Source of the DNA: Myxococcus xanthus
GTDB lineage: Bacteria; Myxococcota; Myxococcia; Myxococcales; Myxococcaceae
DNA: 44,548 nucleotides
Assembly (NCBI RefSeq): GCF_013116825.1
Contig: NZ_JABFNS010000074.1
Span: 1 to 44,548, forward strand
Reading direction: 5' to 3'
Below, one piece after another: positions 25,401 through 32,188 of the stretch. Numbering within the stretch: the stretch's first letter is position 1; each line of letters begins with the position of its first letter. The position numbers and the translations under genes are program-made. The notes under the pieces are model-generated. The model had not been told where the DNA came from and made no database searches. It saw only the letters and a list, made by a program, of their open reading frames with translations.

Positions 25401-25633
25401 GTCAGCGTCAGCTCGCCGCCGAACGCGCCGCCGTGAGCGGGCTCGTAGCGCTCCGGTTGCCCGCGCTTCTCGAAGCCGAACAGCATGCTGCGCAGGAAGG
25501 CCAGCAGCGTGCTCTTCCCCGCCTCGTTGGGGCCGTACAGCAGGTGCAGTCCCGGCCCCAGGTCGCGCGTGAGGCCGGAGAAGCGGCCGAAGCCGAGCAC
25601 GCGCAGCGCGTCGATGCGCAGCCCCGGCTTCAT
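22409..25633 (-). CDS. YhaN/SbcC-like AAA ATPase with coiled coils and membrane segment
   Basis: A 1074-residue SMC/Rad50-like ATPase. The N-terminal Walker A is GPNEAGKST (about residues 34-42), followed by LRSMLFGF. The C-terminus has the ABC signature region LSRGTREQLYLAFRLA and Walker B PLIVDDVLVNFD. Between these lie long Glu/Arg/Ala-rich coiled coils interrupted near residues 485-530 by two hydrophobic helices (VPAVAAVVVALAVTAWLL and VVGALCLAGGLLLTGVL). This architecture is that of Bacillus YhaN rather than SbcC. With the coupled YhaO-like nuclease it probably forms an Mre11-Rad50-type complex that processes DNA ends, perhaps at the membrane. The start ATG overlaps the nuclease stop as ATGA. 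Confidence 0.9.
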   Translation of the reverse strand: MKPGLRIDALRVLGFGRFSGLTRDLGPGLHLLYGPNEAGKSTLLAFLRSMLFGFEKRGQPERYEPAHGGAFGGELTLTTHAGPLLVRRIASRRSSEGELSVRDAEGTELSKESLESALAHVSRELFFDVFAFRLDELAGFERLTEQRGASEALVAASMRGARRLPEVMDQLRKSTEGIYKPNGVKPSLNETLKALEDVQARLRQEGDRPARYFAEKERMGALVEEQRTLEAVLLETGTGLERLTRLEAALGDVAALAQARAELATLPALETFPEAGESRLEDGLHRRRSYRAEGARLAERLATVEAGLERLSAPSGVRGREEALSQALAAYTEGAALLRALPSRRAALAEKQRQVELALRELGLPVDGPGLLALDLSVSVRVTLEELALRLGAAEVARREAEGAWARAVSERERLDGALARVDAELSTLPEERASRIRQQQAGLGRLRTVRAEMERLSEQRAELHRQFESVRTQGEPQATAAVLPTWWVPAVAAVVVALAVTAWLLAGHVVGALCLAGGLLLTGVLELARRRVEAARDADVEAQRARQRWRQQEEERLRAALMSLSAREELLHRELLSAASEAGLNLVATAADMAAREAVLADALERAGRWEQLQRERETLHAEHTAARREEHRASESVGEAESRQEQLGAELTALLSERRFPPTLAASAALALWRDAAALRQRLLDVGAEEAALTVDAQVCALVTSRLWAEAVVAELIPGATEARELDAGVMEPLASRVAAALEAERAQSLERRTLEERRHELRAEKARLDGLCHDEEAALTTLLAEGGSADEETFRRRAAQARRYVELTGRTRELSHRIEARTGLSETLARQALIDVGGEQGLRAELESLRGRQAEAQDRLKAVLTERGALSHQLEQWENDDALAKLRIVEESLRARAAELAKQYAADRLTLALLARARRRFEEEQQPRVVQLASEHFAALTQGRYQRVFIPTGEERELRVGDGQRDWSAAQLSRGTREQLYLAFRLAVVRDFGETRGALPLIVDDVLVNFDPERARGAIHLLAKLSEHQQVIAFTCHPWLRDAFAAEGARVQALDASTSEPPAPVSVLKTG

Positions 25634-26883
25634 GACGTCTCCTCCTCATGCAGCGACTCCACGCCGTGCAGCCCCGCTTGCACCACCCACTCCGCGCGAG
25701 GCGCCTCCAGCGCGTCCACGCCCAGCCGCTTCAGCCGCTGGCTCAACGCGCCCAGGGCCTCCTCTTCCCACAACCGGGCCAGCGCCGCCGGGTCCTCCGC
25801 GAGGAAGCCCACCTCGTCCAGCAGCGTGCGCGCGAAGCCGCCCGCCGCGCACACCGCCTCCAGGTCCACCTCCGGCCGGCTGCTGTCCCGCAGCGACTCC
25901 AGCAGCACCGGTGGGTGGCTCCTCGCGAGCTGTTCGCGCAGGTCCACCTCCAGCTGTGCCAGCGCGCCAGGGCGGGCCAGCTCGCGGTGCAGCGGACCTC
26001 TTCCGGTGAGGGTGAGTCGCACCGCGTGGCCGTCCAGCTCGGGCGCGCAGCGTGCCTCCACGCCCTCCATCGCCGTGGCCAGCAGCCCGTCCAGCGTGCT
26101 GACGCCGGTCAGCGGCACCTCCAGCTTGTGCCAGCGCACGCCGTCCACCGGGATGAAGCGCCGCCGCATGCCGCCGTCCTCCACCTCTACCAACATGCAT
26201 CCGCGCGGGCCGGTTTCGTTCGCGTGCCGGCCCTGCGGGTTGCCGGGGTACACCGCCACGCCGCCGCCGGGGAGCATGTGCTCGGCGCGCGTGTGGACGT
26301 GGCCCAGCGCCCAGTAGTCCAGCCCGCGCGAGCCCAGGCCCGCGGTGGTGCAGGGCGCGTAGTTGGCGTGGCCCTCCGCGCCGCCCAGGTTGGCGTGCAG
26401 GAGCCCCACGCTGAAGCCGTCCCCGGTGCGGCGGAAGCGCGCGGAGAGGTCGTCGCGCACCTCCACGTCCGGATAGGAGATGCCCTGCACGCGGCACAGT
26501 CTCCGGCCCTCGCGCTTCACCTCCACGTCTTCCCAATCCGGGCCGAACACCTTCACCGACGGCGGAAGCCCCAGCGCGCCGGTGTCTCCGCTCAGCGGGT
26601 CATGGTTGCCGTGGACGATGAAGGTGGAGATGCCCGCCGCGTCCAGCCGGCCCAGCTCGCGCCGCAGCGCCAGCCGCGCGCGCACCGAGCGGTCCTTCAC
26701 GTCGAAGAGGTCTCCGGCGAGCAGCAGGAAGGCCACCCGCTCTCGCAAGCACACCTCCGTGATGCGCGTGAGCGCTCGGAACGTCGAGTCCTGGAAGCGT
26801 CCCAGGAGCGGTCCCTGGGTCGCGACGCCCCGGAAAGGCGTGTCCAGGTGCAGGTCGGCGGCATGAACGAACTTGAAGGGCAT
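25630..26883 (-). CDS. YhaO/SbcD-like metallophosphoesterase (DNA nuclease)
   Basis: A 417-residue calcineurin-type phosphoesterase. The start is the ATG at 26883 because the protein then opens with motif I, HAADLHLDTPF; the frame extends upstream without domain sense. The remaining metal-binding motifs follow in order: LLAGDLFDVKD, VHGNHDP and ALGHVHTRA. The C-terminal half corresponds to the capping region that binds the ATPase partner. As the Mre11-like subunit with the YhaN-like ATPase it should act as a DNA exo/endonuclease. It is the first gene of the minus-strand run that ends at the retron. Confidence 0.92.
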   Translation of the reverse strand: MPFKFVHAADLHLDTPFRGVATQGPLLGRFQDSTFRALTRITEVCLRERVAFLLLAGDLFDVKDRSVRARLALRRELGRLDAAGISTFIVHGNHDPLSGDTGALGLPPSVKVFGPDWEDVEVKREGRRLCRVQGISYPDVEVRDDLSARFRRTGDGFSVGLLHANLGGAEGHANYAPCTTAGLGSRGLDYWALGHVHTRAEHMLPGGGVAVYPGNPQGRHANETGPRGCMLVEVEDGGMRRRFIPVDGVRWHKLEVPLTGVSTLDGLLATAMEGVEARCAPELDGHAVRLTLTGRGPLHRELARPGALAQLEVDLREQLARSHPPVLLESLRDSSRPEVDLEAVCAAGGFARTLLDEVGFLAEDPAALARLWEEEALGALSQRLKRLGVDALEAPRAEWVVQAGLHGVESLHEEETS

Positions 26884-27107
26884 GGCTCGCCGCACAACGT
26901 ACCCGATGCGGGCGGGTGACCCGACATTCCGGCCCGGACGCACGGTCGCTGGCCGACAGCGACCCCTCCCTTTGTGCCCGGGTGGCGTCGACTCGCGGCC
27001 ACACGGGGTGTGCCGGGTAGGACAGAGCCGAAGGTCCGGAGAGAATCCTCACGGGTCGGTGTGGCGGACTCGCCGGGTTGTTCCGAGCGAAGGCCCAGAA
27101 GCGGAGC

Positions 27108-27132
27108 GGGGCCCGGGAGCATCCCGGACCCC
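27108..27132. terminator. Hairpin, candidate terminator after the lipoprotein gene
   Basis: GGGGCCCGGGA (27108-27118) and TCCCGGACCCC (27122-27132) form a stem of 10 pairs with one C-A mismatch and a 3-base loop. It lies 38 bases beyond the stop of the lipoprotein gene. There is no T tract on the minus strand, so factor-independent termination is uncertain. The rest of the 287-base interval 26884-27170 shows no gene and presumably carries the promoter of the nuclease gene. Confidence 0.4.
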
Positions 27133-27170
27133 GTGGGTTGCTTGCTCGCGGCCGTTCGTGAGCAGGCGGG

Positions 27171-27503
27171 CTACTGCTGACCTTCGGGGCTGTGCGTCCC
27201 GGTGTCCTGGGGGTTGTGGTCGTTCATCATCCCGGAGCCGCCGGTGCCGGCGTCGTAGCCTTGCATTTCGTGGCCGGAGCCGCCGGTGCCGGCGTCATAG
27301 CCCTGAATCTCCCGGCCGGTGCCGCCGGAGCCGCCGGTTCCTCCGCTGGGGTGCGGCTGCGTGCCCTGGCCGCTACCTCCGGTGCCCTCCGCACCCGGGG
27401 TGGTCGTCGTCCCTTGGTGCTCACGGTTCTGATCCCTGCATCCTGTAACGGACATCGCCACCGCCACTGCACCGAGCACCATCCACCGATTGAAAGCCTG
27501 CAT
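27171..27503 (-). CDS. Small Gly-rich lipoprotein with tandem repeats
   Basis: A 110-residue predicted lipoprotein. The start at 27503 is fixed by a very strong ribosome site, GGAGGAAA, 4 bases ahead. A signal peptide (MQAFNRWMVLGAVAVAMS) leads to a lipobox VTGC at residue 22. The mature part is low-complexity: Thr/Pro, then Gly/Ser-rich units. A 14-residue unit, GYDAGTGGSGHEMQ, occurs twice, matching a 42-base DNA repeat at about 27230-27320. No function can be assigned; disordered surface lipoproteins of this kind are common in Myxococcus. It stands alone, between the nuclease gene and the methyltransferase operon on the same strand. Confidence 0.75.
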   Translation of the reverse strand: MQAFNRWMVLGAVAVAMSVTGCRDQNREHQGTTTTPGAEGTGGSGQGTQPHPSGGTGGSGGTGREIQGYDAGTGGSGHEMQGYDAGTGGSGMMNDHNPQDTGTHSPEGQQ

Positions 27504-27646
27504 CGCGTTTCCTCCCTGAGTAGCGACTGGCCCAAGGCTGGAGGCGACCCTCGCGTGTTGCACCCCGTCCCCTCGGCCGTTGCACACGTACGCCCGGGCT
27601 GCGTCCAGGCGGCCAGGGGCAGGCTTTCGCCGGAGATGTCGCGGCC

Positions 27647-28528
27647 TCAGTCCACCCGCCGGAGCACGAGCAGCCCGTACTCCAGACCGCCGTCCATCAG
27701 CGCCTGCTGCAGGCGCAGGTGCTCGCGGCTGGACTCTCCGCGGCCGGCCTGAGCGAGCGCACGCAGGGGATGCTGGGAGGGGTGGGCCGAGGCGCGCTCA
27801 TGCACCATCAATTCCAGCGTCAGCGACCAGAAGCCCACCACGCGCGAGGACACGTCGTCGCGCACCTCCAGCTCCAACCCCGCGGCGTGCGCGGCGGACA
27901 GGTATTCGTCGAGCGAGCCGATGCGCGTGCGCCAGTACCGGTCGAAGCCGGGAGCCAGCTCCGGACGACAGAGGAAGCAGTCGGCGATGGCCAGCACGCC
28001 GCCTGGCTTCAGCAACGTCCGCGCGTGGCGGAACCACTCTGCGCGCGGCAGGTAGCAGGTGCTCTCCACCGCGACCACCGCGTCGAAGGCCGCGCGGCCC
28101 GGAACGGAGAGGGCGTCACAGAGGATGGGGCGCACGCGCGTGCTCACGCCCGCGGCCTCCGCGAAGCCGCGCACCAACGCGACATGCGAGGGCACGTTCG
28201 TCACCGCCGTCACGCGCGCCTGGTGCTCGGTGGCCCAGTACATCGCGCCGCCACCCAGGCCACAGCCGACGTCCAGCACCTCGCCGCCGTCCGGGAAGCG
28301 GCCCACGGCGCGCGCCAGCTCCACCAGCAGCGCTTCCTGCGCGGAATGGACCGTGTCGCGCAGCACCTCCGAGGGCGCGCCGGGCGGCGGCACCCCGTCC
28401 ACCAGCCCGGAGTGATAGTGCACGCGGGGGCCGGGACCATAGCGCTGGAGCAGCCGCTCCGTCTTCGCCTCGTAGTACGCGCTCACCTCGTCGCGCCTCC
28501 ACTCGGGTTGCACGGCTTCGGCTCTCAT
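27647..28528 (-). CDS. SAM-dependent methyltransferase, possibly isoprenoid-acting
   Basis: A 293-residue class I methyltransferase. SAM motif I is VLDVGCGLGGG (84-94), followed by ARVTAVTNVPSHVALVRGFA, then FDAVVAVESTCYL and LLKPGGVLAIADCF. The overall run, including an N-terminal YYEAKTERLLQRY and VHYHSG, recalls the gamma-tocopherol and geranyl-diphosphate C-methyltransferase group, which act on prenyl compounds. That likeness is from memory. The start at 28528 overlaps the stop of the isoprenoid-synthase-like gene (ATGA), so the two are coupled. Its substrate is probably that enzyme's product, though this is inference. It is the last gene of the operon. Confidence 0.85.
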   Translation of the reverse strand: MRAEAVQPEWRRDEVSAYYEAKTERLLQRYGPGPRVHYHSGLVDGVPPPGAPSEVLRDTVHSAQEALLVELARAVGRFPDGGEVLDVGCGLGGGAMYWATEHQARVTAVTNVPSHVALVRGFAEAAGVSTRVRPILCDALSVPGRAAFDAVVAVESTCYLPRAEWFRHARTLLKPGGVLAIADCFLCRPELAPGFDRYWRTRIGSLDEYLSAAHAAGLELEVRDDVSSRVVGFWSLTLELMVHERASAHPSQHPLRALAQAGRGESSREHLRLQQALMDGGLEYGLLVLRRVD

Positions 28529-29262
28529 GACTCCCCCTCTGGCAGCATCGGTTCGATGCGGCGCAGCGCCGCGTCCAGGCAGCGCAGGTTCAGTCGGCGC
28601 AGCGTCTGCGCGGCGGCGCGCGCCCAGGCCACCACCGCGTGACGGTCCGCCCCGGGCATGCTGGTGAAGCGCACGTCCCGCGTGCGGATGTCCTCCGCCA
28701 CGTGCGCGGCCACGCCCAGCGCCCGGCCCGCCGCCGCCGCGCGGGGCTCCAGCACCGTGCCCGCCCACAACACGCGCAGGTACGCGGCCCACTGCTGGCC
28801 GGCGATGCCCTCCGCCACCTGGCGGAACAACGGCGCCGTCCAGTCGCTGGCGCGCACCTCCAGCGCCTGCGGGCCGGCGGCCACCGCCAGGGTGCGGACC
28901 GCCTCTTCCAGCACCGGGCCCGGCAGCCGCGCCTGCGTGCCGCACAGCGTGGCGAAGGCCAGGTTCTGGAGGATGAACTGCACGCACGGACCCACGCGGA
29001 TGGGTGGGTCGTGGTACGTGCACTCGCCGTCGATGAGGTCGTCGGCGAGGTTGCCCGCGCTGAAGCTGAGGAAGAGCCCGGCGCCGCGCGCCATCAGGGC
29101 CTCGCGCGACAGACCGGCCTCCGCGCCCGCCTCGTAGAAGAGGGACAGGGGGCCCGGCTGCGCCGCCTCCAGCGCCGCGAGCACGTCCCGCTCCGACACC
29201 TCCGGTAGGCTCAGCCGGCGGAGCGCGCGCAGCGACTCCTGGTACAGGGCTCCGCCGCTCAT
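28525..29262 (-). CDS. Short class I isoprenoid synthase-like protein (ComQ/polyprenyl synthase-like)
   Basis: A 245-residue all-helical protein. It has a first Asp-rich motif, NLADDLIDGE (DDLID at 74-78), where prenyl synthases bind Mg-diphosphate. A second region, GVAAHVAEDIRTRD (184-196), sits where the second Asp-rich motif normally does (usual form Q-x-x-D-D-x-x-D), here reduced to E-D. The basic GGKR/RP motif that normally precedes the first motif in polyprenyl synthases is absent, and the protein is about 50 residues shorter than those enzymes. It could be a prenyltransferase that modifies a peptide, as ComQ does, a small terpene synthase, or a non-catalytic relative. The start at 29262 (MSGGALYQES) overlaps the kinase stop as ATGA. 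Confidence 0.7.
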   Translation of the reverse strand: MSGGALYQESLRALRRLSLPEVSERDVLAALEAAQPGPLSLFYEAGAEAGLSREALMARGAGLFLSFSAGNLADDLIDGECTYHDPPIRVGPCVQFILQNLAFATLCGTQARLPGPVLEEAVRTLAVAAGPQALEVRASDWTAPLFRQVAEGIAGQQWAAYLRVLWAGTVLEPRAAAAGRALGVAAHVAEDIRTRDVRFTSMPGADRHAVVAWARAAAQTLRRLNLRCLDAALRRIEPMLPEGES

Positions 29263-30617
29263 CGGTACTCCCTGGGAAGGACCATGCGGAGCACGGCGCC
29301 GCCCCCGGCCGCGTTCTGCCGGTGCAGCATGCCGCCGCTGGCGCGCAGCAGGCACTCGCTGGTGTAGAGGCCCAGGCCCGTCGCGTGGGACTTGCTGGTG
29401 TACAGCGCCTCGGCGGGGCGGCCGAGCTGGCCGGGCGGGAAGCCGGGGCCATCATCCGTGATGGTGACCTCCAGGCGCCCGCTGAGCGGCTCCACGCGCG
29501 CATGGATGAGGACCCGCGCCGCGCCTTCCTCGCCGTTGCCCTCGCAGGCGTTGAGCACCAGGTTCTCCACCACCCGGCGCAGCGTGGGCGCGCCGCCGCG
29601 CATCAGGGCGCGCAGGGGCGGGGAGGGCTGCTCCACCTCCACCTGGATGTCCACGTCCGGGAAGCGCAGGCCCACGCTGGCCTGCACCGAGTCCAGCACC
29701 GGCGTCAGCTCCACGGGCTCCGGCTCCATGCCGGCATGGCGCCGCCCCTTGTTGCGGGCGTCCATCATCATGTCCCGTATCTGCGTCAGGTTGTCGTTGA
29801 GCTGCCGGAGCAGGTCGTCGAACTCGGTGCGGCCCGGGCCCGGGCGGTGCGCGCCCACCACGGCCAGCATGTCCGCCGCGCTGCCCGCCGCCATGAGCGC
29901 GTTGTCGATGTCGTGGTGGTAGCCCAGGATTTCCGACAGCGCCTGCGACAGGCGGCCCACGTCGCGCTCCTGCTGCTCCAGCAGTTGCGCGTGCACGGCG
30001 GCGCGCAGGCGCTCCGCGTCCGCGCGGGCCCGGTCATGCTGCACGGCGAAGGTCCCCAGGTAGAGCTGGGCGGTGAGCGCCGCGGGGCCGATGACGCCGA
30101 AGAGGGCCAGGTGTTCGTCGCTGCCGCGCAGGGGCAGGGCCAGCGCCAGGGCCAGCGCGGTGCCCAGGGCGAGGAAGGGCTGGCGCGGCGTCACCCGGTG
30201 CAGGCGGCCATGGAAGGCGGTGGTGAAGAGGAAGAGCGAGGCGATGACGGCGGCCCCTGGCGGCGCCGACAGGGCCATCAGCGCGGCCACGAAGAAGTGC
30301 ATCGCCGCCACGCTGAAGATGAGCCACACCCAGCCCCAGGGCTCGATGCGGCGGCGCCGCCGGTGGACGAGCGAGAACAGGACGCCGCTGGCCAACATGG
30401 GCGCGGCGCACAGCAGCGCGGTGCCGAAGTGGATGCCGAAGAAGCTCCGCGCGCCGGGGGCCCAGGCCGTCATGGCCAGCAGGCTCGGCACGAAGGCGCA
30501 GAGCGCGAGCCACGCGCCCAGGCCCGAGGCGGCCAGCACCTCCGCGGCATCCTGGGCGCGCGTCCACCGCCGGAACGAGGACAGGACGGCCTGTCGCCCG
30601 GCGGAGCGCGGACTCAT
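29259..30617 (-). CDS. Membrane sensor histidine kinase
   Basis: A 452-residue kinase. Residues ~28-190 hold about six hydrophobic helices with a short Arg-rich turn (HRRRRR) between them. There is no periplasmic sensor domain, so the ligand is probably sensed within the membrane. A coiled linker leads to the dimerisation segment with GYHHDIDNALM; H234 or H235 is the likely phosphorylated His, in an HDxxN context like that of ComP/AgrC-type kinases. The ATPase domain has an N box ENLVLNACEGN (351-361), G1 DDGPGF (388-393) and G2 GLGLYTS (414-420). No response regulator lies in the operon. The gene is coupled by ATGA overlaps to the small gene before it and the synthase-like gene after it. Confidence 0.92.
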   Translation of the reverse strand: MSPRSAGRQAVLSSFRRWTRAQDAAEVLAASGLGAWLALCAFVPSLLAMTAWAPGARSFFGIHFGTALLCAAPMLASGVLFSLVHRRRRRIEPWGWVWLIFSVAAMHFFVAALMALSAPPGAAVIASLFLFTTAFHGRLHRVTPRQPFLALGTALALALALPLRGSDEHLALFGVIGPAALTAQLYLGTFAVQHDRARADAERLRAAVHAQLLEQQERDVGRLSQALSEILGYHHDIDNALMAAGSAADMLAVVGAHRPGPGRTEFDDLLRQLNDNLTQIRDMMMDARNKGRRHAGMEPEPVELTPVLDSVQASVGLRFPDVDIQVEVEQPSPPLRALMRGGAPTLRRVVENLVLNACEGNGEEGAARVLIHARVEPLSGRLEVTITDDGPGFPPGQLGRPAEALYTSKSHATGLGLYTSECLLRASGGMLHRQNAAGGGAVLRMVLPREYR

Positions 30618-31036
30618 ACGGTGGCGGACAGGATGTCACCCGCCGTACCCAGGCTGGACGACTCCTCGGTGGCGCGTTCGGCCCGGAGGTTCAGTTCATT
30701 GACGATGTCCGCGTTGCCGCGCTGGAGCAGCTGCACCGACACCTCGCCGCCCGCGAGCACGTGGTGGAGGGCCTCCACCACGGGCCGCAGTGCGGGGTTG
30801 AGCGTGCGCGCACCCAACGGGCCCTCCATCGCGCCCAGCTCATTGCAGCGCGCCAGGTAGGCGGTCAGCGCGTCGTCACGGACCGTGTCACCGCGCGGGC
30901 CGCCGAGCTCTGGCTTGAACGCGCGGCTTCGAGGCCGCGGCGTCGCGAGCGCGCCCGTGCGGGCATCCCAGCGCGGTGGGCATTCTCGTCGCGTGCGAAG
31001 TGGATGGAACCGGATTTCTCGGACTCTTGGCGTCAT
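30614..31036 (-). CDS. Small protein heading the kinase/isoprenoid operon
   Basis: A frame of up to 140 residues that I do not recognise. It ends EESSSLGTAGDILSATV and overlaps the kinase start as ATGA. The start is uncertain. The ATG at 31036 has a G-rich ribosome-site-like tract ahead, but roughly the first 20 codons lack the usual third-position bias, so translation could begin further in. The next Met is at 30832. The conserved-looking part runs from DDALTAYLARCNELG to the end and is helical, with no Cys-rich, signal-peptide or membrane character. Possible roles are an accessory regulator of the kinase or a precursor/partner of the enzymes; there is no evidence for either. Confidence 0.55.
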   Translation of the reverse strand: MTPRVREIRFHPLRTRRECPPRWDARTGALATPRPRSRAFKPELGGPRGDTVRDDALTAYLARCNELGAMEGPLGARTLNPALRPVVEALHHVLAGGEVSVQLLQRGNADIVNELNLRAERATEESSSLGTAGDILSATV

Positions 31037-31044
31037 GCTGGCTT

Positions 31045-31053
31045 CCCCCCCCC
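31045..31053 (-). promoter_or_regulatory. Nine-base G tract at the ribosome site of the kinase operon
   Basis: On the minus strand a run of nine G residues, preceded by CCCC and followed by AAGCCAGC, ends 8 bases before the ATG at 31036. It occupies the position of the ribosome-binding site. Homopolymer runs of this length are prone to slippage, so length variation could change translation of the first operon gene. Confidence 0.4.
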
Positions 31054-31212
31054 GGGGCCCGGCACAGTCGTTTCACCCCCGAGCAAAGCGAAGGCGCCCC
31101 CGCGCCGTCAAACTCCCGGCCAGGCGAGTGTTGTCCAGCGTGTTCTCTTCACCCTTCAGGGCAGGCGGGTGATACGGGATGGACAGAGGGCGCGGTGGAA
31201 GAGGTGCGCGGA

Positions 31213-32100
31213 ATGTCTCGAGTCTTGACGAAGCCGGGGCCGGTCACGGTGGCGGTCCTGACGTTGCTCGTCGCGATGGCCTCCATCCAGACGGGCGCTT
31301 CGCTGGCCAAGCAAGTCTTCCCCGTCTTGGGCGCGGCGGGGGCCACGGCGCTTCGCGTGTTCTTCGCGGCGCTCATCCTGGCGGCGGTGTTCCGGCCCTG
31401 GCGGCAGCGGCTCACCCGCGAGGACCTGCGGGCCGTGGCCATCTACGGCGCGGCGCTGGGCGGGATGAACCTGACCTTCTACCTGGCGCTGGAGCGCATC
31501 CCGCTAGGCATCGCCGTCGCCATTGAATTCACCGGGCCGCTCGCCCTGGCCATCTTCTCCACGCGACGGGCGCTCGACTTCGTGTGGGCGCTGCTGGCCC
31601 TGGCCGGCATCCTGCTGATTCTGCCGCTGTCGGAGACGTCGCGGGCGCTGGACTGGATGGGCGTCTTCTGGGCGCTGGTGGCCGCCACCTGCTGGGCGCT
31701 GTACATCCTCTTCGGTCAGCGGGCCGGAGGCACCGTCCACGGTGGCACGGCGGCGTCGCTGGGGATGTGCGTCGCGGCGCTGCTCGTCATGCCCTTCGGG
31801 GTCGCGCACGCGGGCATGAAGCTGCTGGACGTGTCGCTGCTGCCCATCATCCTCTGCGTGGCCGTGCTGTCGAGCGCGCTGCCGTACTCGCTGGAGATGT
31901 ATGCCCTCAAGGCGCTCCCCACGCGCACGTTCGGCATCCTGATGAGCCTGGAGCCGGCGCTGGCCGCCGTGTCCGGGCTGCTGCTGCTGAAGGAGCGGCT
32001 GTCGCTGGTGCAATGGGCGGCCATCGGCTGCATCATCCTGGCGTCCGTGGGCAGCTCCGCCACGTCTCGCAAGCCCGTCGAAGTCGCCGCCGCGAGCTGA
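31213..32100 (+). CDS. EamA-family transporter (RhtA-like exporter)
   Basis: A 295-residue inner-membrane protein with about ten hydrophobic helices arranged as two EamA repeats, about residues 10-140 and 150-285. Typical phrases are GASLAKQVFPVLGAAGATALR, FFAALIL, LERIPLGIAVAIEFTGPLA and SLEPALAAVSGLLLLKERL. The first and third of these match RhtA/YdcZ-like threonine and homoserine exporters, so export of amino acids or related metabolites is likely. The start is the ATG at 31213, with AGAGG about 8 bases upstream; the frame is open before it. It is divergent from the kinase operon across a 176-base region. Confidence 0.9.
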   Translation: MSRVLTKPGPVTVAVLTLLVAMASIQTGASLAKQVFPVLGAAGATALRVFFAALILAAVFRPWRQRLTREDLRAVAIYGAALGGMNLTFYLALERIPLGIAVAIEFTGPLALAIFSTRRALDFVWALLALAGILLILPLSETSRALDWMGVFWALVAATCWALYILFGQRAGGTVHGGTAASLGMCVAALLVMPFGVAHAGMKLLDVSLLPIILCVAVLSSALPYSLEMYALKALPTRTFGILMSLEPALAAVSGLLLLKERLSLVQWAAIGCIILASVGSSATSRKPVEVAAAS

Positions 32101-32188
32101 CCGGAAGGGTCCGCCGACACCGTTCCCCGGGGGCGGGCCTGTCTTCGGGCTCGCAATGGGGCCCGGCGCCGGGCTAGAGGACGGCCTC

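Noticed and set aside
26884-27170. Plus-strand open frames in the interval before the nuclease gene
   Set aside because: No coding bias, ribosome site or recognisable product; treated as intergenic.
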